From Aquimarina spinulae (GTDB taxonomy: Bacteria; Bacteroidota; Bacteroidia; Flavobacteriales; Flavobacteriaceae), in assembly GCF_943373825.1 (NCBI RefSeq), contig NZ_CALSBP010000002.1, positions 3,953,890 through 4,017,889 on the forward strand: a stretch of DNA of 64,000 bases. The letters are read 5' to 3'. Positions 17,472 to 26,983 of the stretch are shown in pieces. Made by a program: the position numbers and the translations under genes. Each line of letters opens with the position of its first letter. Position 1 is the first letter of the stretch. The notes under the pieces are model-generated. The model was not told where the DNA came from and did not search any database. It saw nothing but the letters and a program-made list of their open reading frames with translations.

Positions 17472-18016
17472 ACAAATTGTAATTTTTTTCGTAAGCTTTC
17501 TTTTGCGCGCGAAATAAGCGTACGACAATTAGAATATGATATATTCATGATCTGACAGATTTCTTCATAATCATAACCTTCTATAAGGTGTAATGATAAT
17601 GCAGTACTATAGCTGTCTTTAAGTTGAGTTAGTGTATTTAGTACTGTATTTACTTTTACAGAAGCAAGATCTTCTTCTACAATTCCGTTGCTATCTGTAA
17701 GAGCATACTCAACAGTTTCTAGGGCTACCTCACGATGAACATCTTTTTTACGTGTAGCGGTTAAACTGGCATTAATAACAATCCTTTTTAACCAGGCCCC
17801 AAACATATTATTATCTTCTAGCATTGATAGTTTTGTAAAAGCTGTTAAAAAAGCTTCTTGCATAATATCTTCAGCTTCTGCTGTGTCCTTTATGATTCTC
17901 AATGCTGTATTGTACATTGCCTTATAATAACGATTGTATGTTTCGAGCTGCGCATTTTGATCTTGCTCGCGACATTTCGCAATTAATTGCTCTGTATTTA
18001 GTTGGGTTAGTGACAA
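17468..18016 (-). CDS. ECF RNA polymerase sigma factor
   Basis: 182 residues. Region 2: YNTALRIIKDTAEAEDIMQEAFLTAFTKL, with AWLKRIVINASLTATRK following. Region 4: LHLIEGYDYEEICQIMNISYSNCRTLISRAKESLRKKL, a clear helix-turn-helix. This is a complete sigma-70 family ECF factor of normal length. It heads a four-gene minus-strand operon with an anti-sigma factor and two secreted beta-repeat proteins, a common Bacteroidota arrangement for envelope homeostasis. Confidence 0.92.
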   Translation of the reverse strand: MSLTQLNTEQLIAKCREQDQNAQLETYNRYYKAMYNTALRIIKDTAEAEDIMQEAFLTAFTKLSMLEDNNMFGAWLKRIVINASLTATRKKDVHREVALETVEYALTDSNGIVEEDLASVKVNTVLNTLTQLKDSYSTALSLHLIEGYDYEEICQIMNISYSNCRTLISRAKESLRKKLQFV

Positions 18017-18198
18017 AAAATATAATTTACTTTAACATAAAGATATATATTGCATTGCTTTGTTACAGTTTTTTAATTTTTTTTTTAAAACTTGTGGCAT
18101 AACAATTGAAATATAAATAGTGAATCTATTATAAAGGCCTTGTTTTAATGGGCTTTATATGGTTTTTAATCAGTTTCATTAAATTCTAAAAAAAAATG

Positions 18199-18228
18199 TT
18201 GTTTTGTCGTGATGACAAAATGACTTTG
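18199..18228 (+). promoter_or_regulatory. lon promoter with palindrome filling its spacer
   Basis: TTG at 18199-18201, a 19-base spacer, and TGACTTTG at 18221-18228 (one mismatch to TAnnTTTG). The spacer 18202-18220 is exactly an inverted repeat, TTTTGTC-GTGAT-GACAAAA. A repressor bound here would block polymerase. It is not a CIRCE element. Confidence 0.5.
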
Positions 18229-18238
18229 ATATATACTT

Positions 18239-20689
18239 ATGGCTAAAACCAAATTTACGACACTTGACAGTTTGTCATTTCAAGGGATAGATGAAGATGC
18301 AGAATTAATTCCTTTAATGACGCCAGAAGATGAAGAAGAAATAGACAAAGAAGATTTACCCGACATATTACCGATATTACCTTTAAGAAATACCGTACTA
18401 TTTCCTGGAGTTGTTATTCCTATTACTGCAGGAAGAGATAAATCTATTAAACTTCTTAACGAAGCTAATAATGGTAATAAAACAATTGGTGTAGTTTCTC
18501 AAAAAGAAGAGGGTATAGAAAACCCATCCTTAAAAGATATTAATAGAGTAGGTGTGGTAGCTCGTATTCTAAGAGTCTTAAAAATGCCAGATGGTAATAC
18601 TACAGTAATATTACAAGGGAAAAAGCGATTTCATATAGACGAAGTTGTAGAAGAAGTACCTTATATTAAAGCTAAAGTTAGAGAAGTTCCTGAAGCCAGA
18701 CCGGCAAAAGAGAATAAAGAGTTTAGTGCTATAATCGATTCGATCAAAGATTTGGCTCTAGAAATTATAAAAGAAAGCCCCACAATACCTTCTGAAGCTT
18801 CGTTTGCTATAAAGAATATAGAGAGTAATTCTTTTCTTATCAATTTTGTGTCTTCTAATTTAAACCTTCCTGTAGAGGAAAAACAAAAATTACTAGAGAT
18901 TAATGACCTTAAGAAAAGAGCTTTAGCTACTCTAAAATATATGAATGTAGAGTTTCAGAAACTGGAACTCAAAAATGTCATTCAAAGTAAGGTTCAGCAT
19001 GACATGAGTCAGCAACAGCGAGAATACTTCTTACATCAACAGATGAAAACCATACAAGAAGAACTTGGTGGCGTTTCACATGAAGATGAAATCGAAGAAA
19101 TGCGTGTACGAAGTAAGGATAAGAAATGGGATGATAAAGTAAAAAAACACTTTGATAAAGAGCTATCCAAAATGCAACGTATGAATCCTCAGGTTGCAGA
19201 ATACTCTATACAACGTAATTATTTGGATCTATTTCTGGATTTACCCTGGAATGAGTTTAGTACAGATAAATTTGATCTAAAACGAGCTATGAAGATTTTG
19301 GATAGAGATCATTATGGTTTAGATGAAGTAAAGCGCAGAATTATAGAATACCTCGCAGTATTAAAACTGCGTAATGATATGAAATCTCCGATATTATGTC
19401 TATATGGCCCTCCTGGTGTAGGTAAAACTTCATTAGGAAAATCTATTGCAGAAGCTCTGGGAAGAGAATACGTAAGGATATCATTAGGAGGATTGCGTGA
19501 TGAAGCAGAAATAAGAGGGCATCGAAAAACATATATAGGAGCAATGCCAGGTAGAATTATCCAAAGTCTTAAGAAAGCAGGAACCAGTAATCCTGTATTT
19601 GTATTAGACGAAATAGATAAATTATCAGTAGGTAATCAAGGCGATCCATCATCTGCGTTATTAGAAGTTTTAGACCCCGAGCAGAATTCAGAATTTCATG
19701 ATAATTTTCTTGAGATGGGATTTGATCTCTCTAAAGTAATGTTTATTGCTACTTCTAACAGCCTGGGAACAATTCAGCCTGCACTTAGAGATCGTATGGA
19801 AATCATTAATGTTACAGGGTATACGATTGAAGAAAAAATAGAGATTGCCAAACAACACTTGTTACCAAAACAGCTAGAAGAACACGGGTTGAATAAATCC
19901 CATATAAAAATGGGGAAGACGCAACTAGAAAAAATAGTTGAAGGATATACCAGAGAATCTGGAGTACGAGGCCTGGAAAAACAAATTGCTAAAATGGTAC
20001 GTTATGCTGCGAAGAATATAGCAATGGAAGAGGAGTATAATGTGAAAATTAGTAATGAAGATATTATTGAGGTTCTTGGAGCACCAAAGTTAGAACGTGA
20101 TAAGTATGAAAATAATGATGTCGCAGGTGTAGTAACAGGACTTGCATGGACAAGTGTAGGTGGAGATATTCTATTTATAGAATCTATTTTGTCTAAAGGA
20201 AAAGGTAGCCTGACTATTACCGGAAACTTAGGGAAAGTGATGAAAGAATCTGCTACCATTGCTATGGAATATATAAAGGCTAATGCTGTAGAATTAGGTA
20301 TTAATCCAGATATTTTTGAAACCTATAATGTACATATACACGTACCAGAAGGGGCTACGCCAAAAGATGGTCCTAGCGCAGGAGTTACAATGCTGACATC
20401 TCTGGTTTCTTTATTTACACAACGTAAAGTGAAGAAAAGTCTTGCCATGACAGGAGAGATTACATTAAGAGGAAAAGTATTACCTGTTGGTGGAATTAAA
20501 GAAAAAATCCTTGCTGCAAAAAGAGCACATATAAAAGAGATATTACTTTGCGAAGATAACAGGAGAGATATTAATGAAATTAAATCTGAATATTTAAAAG
20601 GGCTTAAATTTCATTATGTTAAGGATATGGAAGATGTATTAAAACTTGCAATTACAAGTACCAAGGTTAAGAATGCAAAGAAATTATAA
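18239..20689 (+). CDS. lon: ATP-dependent protease La (Lon)
   Basis: 816 residues, full length. The N-terminal LON substrate domain starts at [20 protein letters not shown]. The AAA+ module has Walker [10 protein letters not shown] near residue 390 and Walker [11 protein letters not shown]. The C-terminal protease domain has the Ser-Lys dyad: Ser about 713 in [10 protein letters not shown] and Lys about 756 in [11 protein letters not shown]. Lon degrades misfolded and regulatory proteins in the cytoplasm. The ATG at 18239 precedes a short acidic leader typical of Bacteroidota Lon. The palindrome in its promoter suggests repression. Confidence 0.97.
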   Translation: MAKTKFTTLDSLSFQGIDEDAELIPLMTPEDEEEIDKEDLPDILPILPLRNTVLFPGVVIPITAGRDKSIKLLNEANNGNKTIGVVSQKEEGIENPSLKDINRVGVVARILRVLKMPDGNTTVILQGKKRFHIDEVVEEVPYIKAKVREVPEARPAKENKEFSAIIDSIKDLALEIIKESPTIPSEASFAIKNIESNSFLINFVSSNLNLPVEEKQKLLEINDLKKRALATLKYMNVEFQKLELKNVIQSKVQHDMSQQQREYFLHQQMKTIQEELGGVSHEDEIEEMRVRSKDKKWDDKVKKHFDKELSKMQRMNPQVAEYSIQRNYLDLFLDLPWNEFSTDKFDLKRAMKILDRDHYGLDEVKRRIIEYLAVLKLRNDMKSPILCLYGPPGVGKTSLGKSIAEALGREYVRISLGGLRDEAEIRGHRKTYIGAMPGRIIQSLKKAGTSNPVFVLDEIDKLSVGNQGDPSSALLEVLDPEQNSEFHDNFLEMGFDLSKVMFIATSNSLGTIQPALRDRMEIINVTGYTIEEKIEIAKQHLLPKQLEEHGLNKSHIKMGKTQLEKIVEGYTRESGVRGLEKQIAKMVRYAAKNIAMEEEYNVKISNEDIIEVLGAPKLERDKYENNDVAGVVTGLAWTSVGGDILFIESILSKGKGSLTITGNLGKVMKESATIAMEYIKANAVELGINPDIFETYNVHIHVPEGATPKDGPSAGVTMLTSLVSLFTQRKVKKSLAMTGEITLRGKVLPVGGIKEKILAAKRAHIKEILLCEDNRRDINEIKSEYLKGLKFHYVKDMEDVLKLAITSTKVKNAKKL

Positions 20690-20711
20690 GAATATAATTT
20701 AACATGATTAC

Positions 20712-20749
20712 AAAAACAAAGCAGCATTTTTAAATGCTGCTTTGTTTTT
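20712..20749. terminator. Bidirectional terminator between lon and the mreB-like gene
   Basis: 18-base stem (AAAAACAAAGCAGCATTT 20712-20729; AAATGCTGCTTTGTTTTT 20732-20749) with a two-base loop, flanked by A on one side and T on the other, so it can serve both convergent genes. Confidence 0.85.
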
Positions 20750-20752
20750 AAA

Positions 20753-21790
20753 TTATCTTCTCTTTTTAATCAAGACATCTTTATATAATTCCAGGTTTTT
20801 TAAAACAATATCGCTTCCTTTTACAACAGTTTCTAGTGGTTGATCTCCTAGATGTACAGGAAGTTCTGTAGCTATAGATAATCGATCATCAAGCCCTCTT
20901 AGCATTGATCCACCACCTGTTAAATAAATGCCAGAATTATAGATATCAGCAGAGAGTTCTGGAGGAATTTCAGAAAGTGTTTCCATAATTGCATTTTCTA
21001 TTTGTATAATAGACTTATCTAAACTTTTTTTAATCTCTTTATGTGATAATTGTATTTGTTTAGGTTTTCCTGTAAGAATATCTCTTCCTTCTACCATCAT
21101 TTTTTCTGGAGGTGATGCTAAGGTATCGATTGCAGAACCAATTTTTATTTTTATTTTCTCTGCCATAGACTCTCCTATATGTAGATTTCGAGATTCTCTT
21201 ACATATTGAGTAATATCTTCATTAAAAACATTTCCAGCAATTTTTACAGATTGGCCACTAATTATTCTCCCTAAAGAGATCACAGCAATTTCTGTAGTTC
21301 CTCCACCTATATCTACAACCATATTTCCTTTAGGTTCTAGAACATCTATCCCGCCACCTATTGCTGCTGCTATAGGTTCTGGTATTAGAAATATATTTTT
21401 TGCATTGAGTCGTTTTGCAGATTCTTGTACGGCTCGCATTTCAACTTCGGTACTTCCGCAAGGGATAGCAATAATCATATTATAAGAAGTTGCAAAAGCT
21501 GAAGTATTAAAAACTGATAACTTTTTGATAAATGTCTTTAGCATTTTCTCTGCTGCATCAAAATTAGAAATAACACCATTATTAAATGGAGATATTGTTT
21601 TTATATTCTTGTTAATTTTGCCACGCATCATACCTGCTTCTTTACCTACTGCAATAATTTTTCCGGTAATTTGATGAATTGATATGATAGAAGAGTTGTT
21701 TACTGCTATTTTTCCTTTATAGGTAATAAGCGTATTTGATGTGCCAAGATCTATTGCTATTTTTTCGTTTAAAAAATCAAAAAAGCCCAT
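20753..21790 (-). CDS. Divergent MreB-like actin homolog
   Basis: 345 residues with the actin/MreB nucleotide-binding motifs: phosphate 1 IAIDLGTSNTLI, phosphate 2 VVDIGGGTTEIAV, and the adenosine motif IYLTGGGSMLRGL. Length is normal for MreB. It departs from typical MreB: the segment after phosphate 1 reads KIAVNNSSIISI rather than the usual VVVDEPSIVA-type sequence, and no mreC, mreD or pbp genes are adjacent. Flavobacteria often carry a second MreB copy beside the one in the mre operon; this is probably that paralog, with a role in cell shape or an unknown filament. Confidence 0.85.
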   Translation of the reverse strand: MGFFDFLNEKIAIDLGTSNTLITYKGKIAVNNSSIISIHQITGKIIAVGKEAGMMRGKINKNIKTISPFNNGVISNFDAAEKMLKTFIKKLSVFNTSAFATSYNMIIAIPCGSTEVEMRAVQESAKRLNAKNIFLIPEPIAAAIGGGIDVLEPKGNMVVDIGGGTTEIAVISLGRIISGQSVKIAGNVFNEDITQYVRESRNLHIGESMAEKIKIKIGSAIDTLASPPEKMMVEGRDILTGKPKQIQLSHKEIKKSLDKSIIQIENAIMETLSEIPPELSADIYNSGIYLTGGGSMLRGLDDRLSIATELPVHLGDQPLETVVKGSDIVLKNLELYKDVLIKKRR

Positions 21791-22064
21791 GATTTGTGTG
21801 TACTTAGGTTAATGTGTGTTGATTTAAGGTGTAATAAAGTAGCTTATATTCATGCAGTAGGGGTCTAAAGGTAGATAACTTCGATAAAACGTAATTATTG
21901 TATTTCTAAACAAGTTTTAGCATCATTTCTTGTAACGACAAATGATTGGACGCCTTTGTTGTAGTGAAGTAACCTCTATATTTTAGTAAGTGATTTATTA
22001 GATGTAATTATTTCATTGATAATAACTTTTTTTACATAATCTGTATTTTCCAAATAGTTTGGTT
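21791..22064. other. Intergenic region upstream of cmk and the mreB-like gene
   Basis: Divergent spacer with no open frame of interest. AT-rich; I see no inverted repeat or full promoter for the mreB-like gene. A -7 element for cmk lies at its right edge. Confidence 0.3.
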
Positions 22065-22072
22065 TATTTTTG
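22065..22072 (+). promoter_or_regulatory. -7 element for cmk
   Basis: TATTTTTG matches TAnnTTTG; no good TTG is found 17-23 bases upstream. A start of transcription near 22079 would exclude translation from the TTG at 22059 and fits the start chosen at 22104. Confidence 0.4.
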
Positions 22073-22103
22073 GTTTTTAATACAAATAGCATTTCTCATA
22101 AAT

Positions 22104-22805
22104 TTGGAAGACAATAAGATAATAATAGCTATAGATGGACATTCTTCTACAGGAAAAAGTACCGTCGCAAAACAATTAGCCAAAGCATTAGGGTATATTT
22201 ATGTAGATACTGGAGCTATGTATCGAGCGGTTTCTTTATATGCTATGAGGAAAAAAATTATTGACGAGTTTCATTTTGATCAGGAAGCACTAGAAAAAGA
22301 CCTTTCTGAGATAGATCTTAGATTTATGATAAACCCAGAAACTGGCCTGGCAGAAATCTTACTTAATGGAGAAAATGTAGAAAAAGAAATCAGGACGCTT
22401 ACCGTTTCTAAATATGTAAGTAAAATTGCTGCAATCTCGAGTGTTCGTAAAAAATTAGTAGAACAACAACAAAAAATGGGGATAGATAAAGGGATTGTTA
22501 TGGATGGGAGAGATATAGGAACTGTTGTTTTTCCAAATGCCGAACTTAAACTATTCATGACTGCAACTGCTAAGGATCGCGCAGAACGTAGATTTCTAGA
22601 GCTTAGAGAAAGGGGAGAAGATGTAACTTATGAAGATGTTTTAAAAAATGTAGTAAATAGAGATCACATAGATAGTACAAGAAAAGATTCGCCGCTTAAG
22701 AAAGCAGAAGATGCTATCAAGATAGATAATTCTAATCTTACCTTAAAAGAACAATTTGAGCAAATTTTACAACTTGCTAAAACTTCTGTTATTACTGCAA
22801 CTTAA
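22104..22805 (+). CDS. cmk: Cytidylate kinase
   Basis: The P-loop is IAIDGHSSTGKSTVAKQLA, followed by the CMP-binding segment YVDTGAMYRAVSLYA and MDGRDIGTVVFPNAELKLF, then a lid region TAKDRAERRFLEL. This is the (d)CMP kinase family that makes CDP from CMP. Flavobacterial Cmk begins about five residues before the P-loop strand, which points to TTG at 22104 (LEDNKIIIAIDG); an in-frame TTG at 22059 would add a hydrophobic leader not seen in the family. Its end overlaps the convergent small secreted gene by four bases. Confidence 0.93.
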   Translation: MEDNKIIIAIDGHSSTGKSTVAKQLAKALGYIYVDTGAMYRAVSLYAMRKKIIDEFHFDQEALEKDLSEIDLRFMINPETGLAEILLNGENVEKEIRTLTVSKYVSKIAAISSVRKKLVEQQQKMGIDKGIVMDGRDIGTVVFPNAELKLFMTATAKDRAERRFLELRERGEDVTYEDVLKNVVNRDHIDSTRKDSPLKKAEDAIKIDNSNLTLKEQFEQILQLAKTSVITAT

Positions 22806-23170
22806 TTTTTTGGAGCAACAAGAGAATCTGAGATATTATTTTCGTCTAAATTAAAATCAGAAAGCTCACGAGATTCGTATAATTTCATTTCTTCTTTTAC
22901 CCATTCGATTAATTGTATATATTCTTCATCATTACTAAGAATAAGGACACGATTTAATCGTAAAAGATGATGATTAGCGTATTGCTTGTATTTTTTTATC
23001 GTAGTGTCAGAAACTGAATAAAATGGTTTGTTAACCAGGATTTTATATTGTTTTCCGTTATTCATTACTATTTGATCCTTATGCTCATATATAATCCTTG
23101 TTTTGGATAAGGATTGTGCGTAATTATGTAATGAAATAAATAAGAAGACTAAAAGTAATAATTTTTTCAT
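22802..23170 (-). CDS. Small secreted protein of unknown function
   Basis: 122 residues with a clear signal peptide (LLLLVFLFISLHNYAQ). The mature part is about 100 residues, lysine- and tyrosine-rich, with RIIYEHKDQIVMNNGKQYKI and an acidic tail. I do not recognise a domain. It has its own promoter at 23196-23225 containing a palindrome, so it is probably regulated. Confidence 0.65.
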   Translation of the reverse strand: MKKLLLLVFLFISLHNYAQSLSKTRIIYEHKDQIVMNNGKQYKILVNKPFYSVSDTTIKKYKQYANHHLLRLNRVLILSNDEEYIQLIEWVKEEMKLYESRELSDFNLDENNISDSLVAPKN

Positions 23171-23195
23171 ATAAATATTCTATAGATTCGGAAAG

Positions 23196-23225
23196 CAAAA
23201 ATACGGTAAAACCGTAAAATAACAA
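23196..23225 (-). promoter_or_regulatory. Promoter of the small secreted gene, with palindrome in its spacer
   Basis: Minus strand: TTG (CAA at 23223-23225), 19-base spacer, TATTTTTG (23203 to 23196), a full consensus match. The inverted repeat TACGGT-AAA-ACCGTA at 23202-23216 overlaps the -7 element and spacer and looks like a repressor operator. Confidence 0.6.
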
Positions 23226-23298
23226 GGTTTTGTAGTGTTTAGATCGTTGTTTTTTCGATGAAATACACGATTTTTACCTTTAAACTAACTTAAAATGG

Positions 23299-23337
23299 AA
23301 AAAAAGCTATTAAAAAATATTTTTTAATAGCTTTTTT
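23299..23337 (-). terminator. Terminator after the metalloprotease gene
   Basis: AAAAAGCTATTAAAAAAT pairs with ATTTTTTAATAGCTTTTT around 23318/23319, ending in T on the minus strand, 33 bases past the stop of the protease gene at 23370. Confidence 0.75.
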
Positions 23338-23369
23338 ATTCTTGTTTTATTACTGAAATCAATTCATAA

Positions 23370-26300
23370 CTAGTTCATAATTAGTTTATGAACAGATGTT
23401 TTATGATCAGTTTTTAACTTAACCAGATATGCACCATTCGCAAGATTACCTGGGTTAAATGATTTATTACTTACATTATCATTTTTGTATACACTTCTTC
23501 CAAATAGATCGAAAATGATAACCGAAATATTATCTGTAGGAGCAGTAACTCTAAGCATTGTGTTAGTACCACTTACTACTGGATTTGGTGCTATTGAAAC
23601 CTGAGAAGCTTTTGTCGTATTAAAACTCTCTACTGTTACACCTCTAGCAGTACCACCTACTGTAAATGAAGTATTTTCTGAACTACCAAAAGAACCACCA
23701 GATGCTAGTGTTGTACTACCTGCTGTTAGTGAGTAAGATCCATTACCATATTGGCAGCAAATCCCATCTCCATAAACATCACTCATTGTAAAAGTATAAG
23801 AACCAGCAGCCAAACACTCTGTAAGAGTTAGTGTAGAACCATCTGCCTGAGAACCATATGTTCCTCCAGAGGCTACAACTTGATTACTACTATTAGTAAT
23901 TTGCCAGCTTGTTTCTTCTGGGTAGTCATCAAATGTAATTGATAAGTTTACATCGGTACAAGAAGGATTAACCGCTCCTGTAGTTAGTTTAACATCATCA
24001 AAAGCCATATCACCACTCCAGGATGTACTGGTAATACCATTAAACCTTAATTTTACTGTAGCTCCGGTATAGGATGCTAAATCTACACTTTCTGATTTCC
24101 AAGAATTACCTTGATTGCCAGATTTAGTCCATAAAGAGGTCCAATTAGATCCATTATCTGTACTCGCCTCTAGTGTTAATGTTCCTATACTAGTACCATA
24201 CATATGATATTGAAAAGTAAATGTTGCTTGTGATGCAGTACTAAGATCAAAACAAGGAGAGTTTAGTATTGCTCTTTTGTTAGGGAATCCTGCACCATTT
24301 CCAGAAGCTTCTGTATATACATAATATGTACCTTCTGCAGCACTTGATGGCCCGGTATTTCTTGATGGAGTTCCATTAGAATCTATAGTCCAGTTAATAT
24401 CATCACCAGTGGCTTGAGACCATGCTCCGAGCGTATTTTCGAATCCTTCAGTATATGGGAAAGAAGAAATCTCTCCTGTACATCCTCCACCAGTATTTCC
24501 TGGTAGTGTAGTTGCAGTTGCAGTATTACTAAAACCAGATTGGTTTCCTGCAGCATCTTTAGCTTTTACTCTAAAAGAATATGATGTATTAGCAGATAAC
24601 CCAGTAGCTTGATAAGTTGTAGTTGTAGCTGTTCCTATAACTGTATTACCTTGATAAACATCGTATCCACTTACTCCAACATTATCTGTAGAAGCGCTCC
24701 AGGATAGATCAATAGTAGTTTGTGTTGCATTAGAGGTAGCTAAACTTGCAGGAGTTGTAGGTGCCTGTGTGTCTCCACCTGTTCCTCCAGTAATTTCAAA
24801 GTTAGCATTAGAGATATCAAAGAATATGTTTCCAGATCCTCTTACCATAATTCTGTTTTGTGTTCCCTGAGAATTTGGAACCGTTATGCTATGAGAACCA
24901 TCATTTGGTACCGCTGTAGCGATAACCGTTGGATAAGTATTTCCACCATCTGTAGATAGTAAAATATCGACATTGGCAGCATTAATCCCATTTCCAGTTG
25001 TACCAGCAACATCCCAGGTTACAGTTTGCGTAGAACCAGCAGACCAACTAACATTAGTGTTAGGAGTATTAACTACAAAAGGTCCAGCAGAAGCAGTGAC
25101 ATTAACTTTCATGTTATCACTATTATTTGCTCCACCACCAGCTCTGTTATCTCTAACAGTTAATCTGAAGTTTAAAGCTCTTGTTACATCTGGAACAACT
25201 TCCCATTTCCAAGAGGTAGCACCAGTTTTAATAGTTTCTAATCTTGGAAAATACCTTTGATTAGATGCAGTAGGAGTATAAGATCTAAAAGCAACACCAG
25301 AAGTAGCTGTAGTACTTGGTATTGTTCCAACACGACTATCCGTTTGTTCCCAGCAATAGGTAAGCGCATCTCCATTATTAGCATCAGTACCTTGGCCAGT
25401 TAATACAAATGGAGTTCCTTTTGGAACGGTATAATCAACACCTGCATTTGCCGTAGGAATAGCATTACCTGTATTGGTATTGGTCTGACAACTAGTTGAT
25501 TTTACATAATTTGTAATCTGCTCGATTGTTACTGCATGAAAATAGGGGTCGCTATTTTGCTGTACATCTGTATTAGCTCCTGTAATCCCTGCATATCCCA
25601 TAATTGTAGTTCCACTTCCTGGCTCTACTTGAATATTGCTATTAGCATCACCGGTAAATGTAAACGTGTGATTTCCACCAAATTGATGTCCCATTTCGTG
25701 TGCTACATAGTCTACATCATAAATATCTCCCTGAGGCGTATTTCTTGAAGAAAAACCACTTCCTTTTTTTCCATCTACACATACACATCCGATACATCCT
25801 GCATTACCATTTTTTGGAGCAAGAACAAATACATGACCAATATCATAATTAGCTTCTCCGATTACACTGGTTAATGTAGATTGTAATTGGCTGTTGTAAC
25901 TTCCTGTATATGGATCTGTATTTGCGTTTGTGTATACAACATCATCATTGTTTGCAATAAGAACCATTGTAACTCCAAAATCGGTTTCATATATTCCGTT
26001 TACACGAGTCATAGTAGCATTAATTGCTGCCATGGCTCCTGCCTTAGTACCTCCATGAAATTGAGCATACTCCCCAGTAGTCGAAACAGCTAATCGATAC
26101 GTTCTTAAAACACCGTCATCAGCATTTTTTTGATTGATTGCACCACCAGAAAAATTAGGTGTATCCTTATCAACAGAACAATTTAACCTATCAACAGTAC
26201 CTGATCTCTGATCTCTAGAGTAAATAGTATATACAGAACCACTTGTTGTATAGGGCTCTATAAATACAGTTTTAGAATTACCAGATAGACGCATACTTTG

Positions 26301-26696
26301 CAATCCAGAAGGAGCAACACTAAATCTGATTGTAGCTGTTGGATCATCGATTCCCTGACCAGCATACGATTTAATTTCAGGATATTTAACAGCAAGATCA
26401 GGATGCATTACAGGAGCCTCTACTATTCTAAAAGATTCCATAGTACCTTGCGCATTTGGAAACTGCATAACGACAGCAGAGCCATTGGTTGATTTTCCTC
26501 GCAACTGAGAGTCCTGAAGTGCTTTTTTCAGAGCTTCAATATTAAGATCAAAAAGAGTGTTTGATGGTAAATCGGTCTTTGTCTTTATAACATTAAGACT
26601 TTTTGAAGAATTAGTTCTTTGCCAAGGATTATTACCTTGTGCGCATACGTGGGCCACAATAAATAAGCCCACGAATAAAAATAATCGCGTTTTCAT
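23370..26696 (-). CDS. Secreted reprolysin-like metalloprotease with T9SS sorting domain
   Basis: 1108 residues from the ATG at 26696 (MKTRLFLF); the longer frame only adds a non-signal leader. Order: signal peptide to about residue 20; a pro-region; a metzincin domain with the zinc motif HEMGHQFGGNH near residue 331; a bacterial immunoglobulin-like region; a fibronectin type III domain (APTTPASLATSNATQTTIDL); a MAM-like domain (TFQYHMYGTS, DMAFDDVKLT); a beta domain with SDVYGDGICCQYG; and a C-terminal type IX secretion domain beginning VSIAPNPVVSG and ending VHKLIMN. It is exported and either surface-bound or released to digest protein. Single gene with its own terminator. Confidence 0.93.
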   Translation of the reverse strand: MKTRLFLFVGLFIVAHVCAQGNNPWQRTNSSKSLNVIKTKTDLPSNTLFDLNIEALKKALQDSQLRGKSTNGSAVVMQFPNAQGTMESFRIVEAPVMHPDLAVKYPEIKSYAGQGIDDPTATIRFSVAPSGLQSMRLSGNSKTVFIEPYTTSGSVYTIYSRDQRSGTVDRLNCSVDKDTPNFSGGAINQKNADDGVLRTYRLAVSTTGEYAQFHGGTKAGAMAAINATMTRVNGIYETDFGVTMVLIANNDDVVYTNANTDPYTGSYNSQLQSTLTSVIGEANYDIGHVFVLAPKNGNAGCIGCVCVDGKKGSGFSSRNTPQGDIYDVDYVAHEMGHQFGGNHTFTFTGDANSNIQVEPGSGTTIMGYAGITGANTDVQQNSDPYFHAVTIEQITNYVKSTSCQTNTNTGNAIPTANAGVDYTVPKGTPFVLTGQGTDANNGDALTYCWEQTDSRVGTIPSTTATSGVAFRSYTPTASNQRYFPRLETIKTGATSWKWEVVPDVTRALNFRLTVRDNRAGGGANNSDNMKVNVTASAGPFVVNTPNTNVSWSAGSTQTVTWDVAGTTGNGINAANVDILLSTDGGNTYPTVIATAVPNDGSHSITVPNSQGTQNRIMVRGSGNIFFDISNANFEITGGTGGDTQAPTTPASLATSNATQTTIDLSWSASTDNVGVSGYDVYQGNTVIGTATTTTYQATGLSANTSYSFRVKAKDAAGNQSGFSNTATATTLPGNTGGGCTGEISSFPYTEGFENTLGAWSQATGDDINWTIDSNGTPSRNTGPSSAAEGTYYVYTEASGNGAGFPNKRAILNSPCFDLSTASQATFTFQYHMYGTSIGTLTLEASTDNGSNWTSLWTKSGNQGNSWKSESVDLASYTGATVKLRFNGITSTSWSGDMAFDDVKLTTGAVNPSCTDVNLSITFDDYPEETSWQITNSSNQVVASGGTYGSQADGSTLTLTECLAAGSYTFTMSDVYGDGICCQYGNGSYSLTAGSTTLASGGSFGSSENTSFTVGGTARGVTVESFNTTKASQVSIAPNPVVSGTNTMLRVTAPTDNISVIIFDLFGRSVYKNDNVSNKSFNPGNLANGAYLVKLKTDHKTSVHKLIMN

Positions 26697-26720
26697 ATAA
26701 GTTGAGTTTGAGTTAGGCGG

Positions 26721-26728
26721 CAAAAGTA
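26721..26728 (-). promoter_or_regulatory. -7 element for the metalloprotease gene
   Basis: Minus-strand TACTTTTG (CAAAAGTA on the plus strand) matches TAnnTTTG and is 25 bases upstream of the chosen ATG, which supports that start. No clear TTG at the expected distance. Confidence 0.4.
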
Positions 26729-26934
26729 GAAATATTATCTAATTTTTTGCTAAATGTTTGAGGAATTGTTGGTATTTTGTTATTATTTATGGTTTTTACG
26801 TAATAAAACAACGGTTTTAATAAAGAGTTTTACGATAAATACGATTCGATAATAGGCTTTTGGTACGTAAAATTTGGAAAAATTTGTTTTGGGGAGGAGA
26901 ATTTTTTAGAGCAGTAAATTTTAAATGTGGGAAT

Positions 26935-26964
26935 AAAAAAGACCACTAATTAGTGGTCTTTTTT
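26935..26964 (-). terminator. Terminator after the LysM gene
   Basis: Perfect 15-base palindrome arms (AAAAAAGACCACTAA / TTAGTGGTCTTTTTT) with flanking A and T runs, 20 bases past the stop at 26984. Confidence 0.85.
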
Positions 26965-26983
26965 ATTTTAAATATATATAATA

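Noticed and set aside
18202..18220. CIRCE (HrcA) element before lon
   Set aside because: The CIRCE arms TTAGCACTC/GAGTGCTAA are not present; only a different 7-base repeat is.
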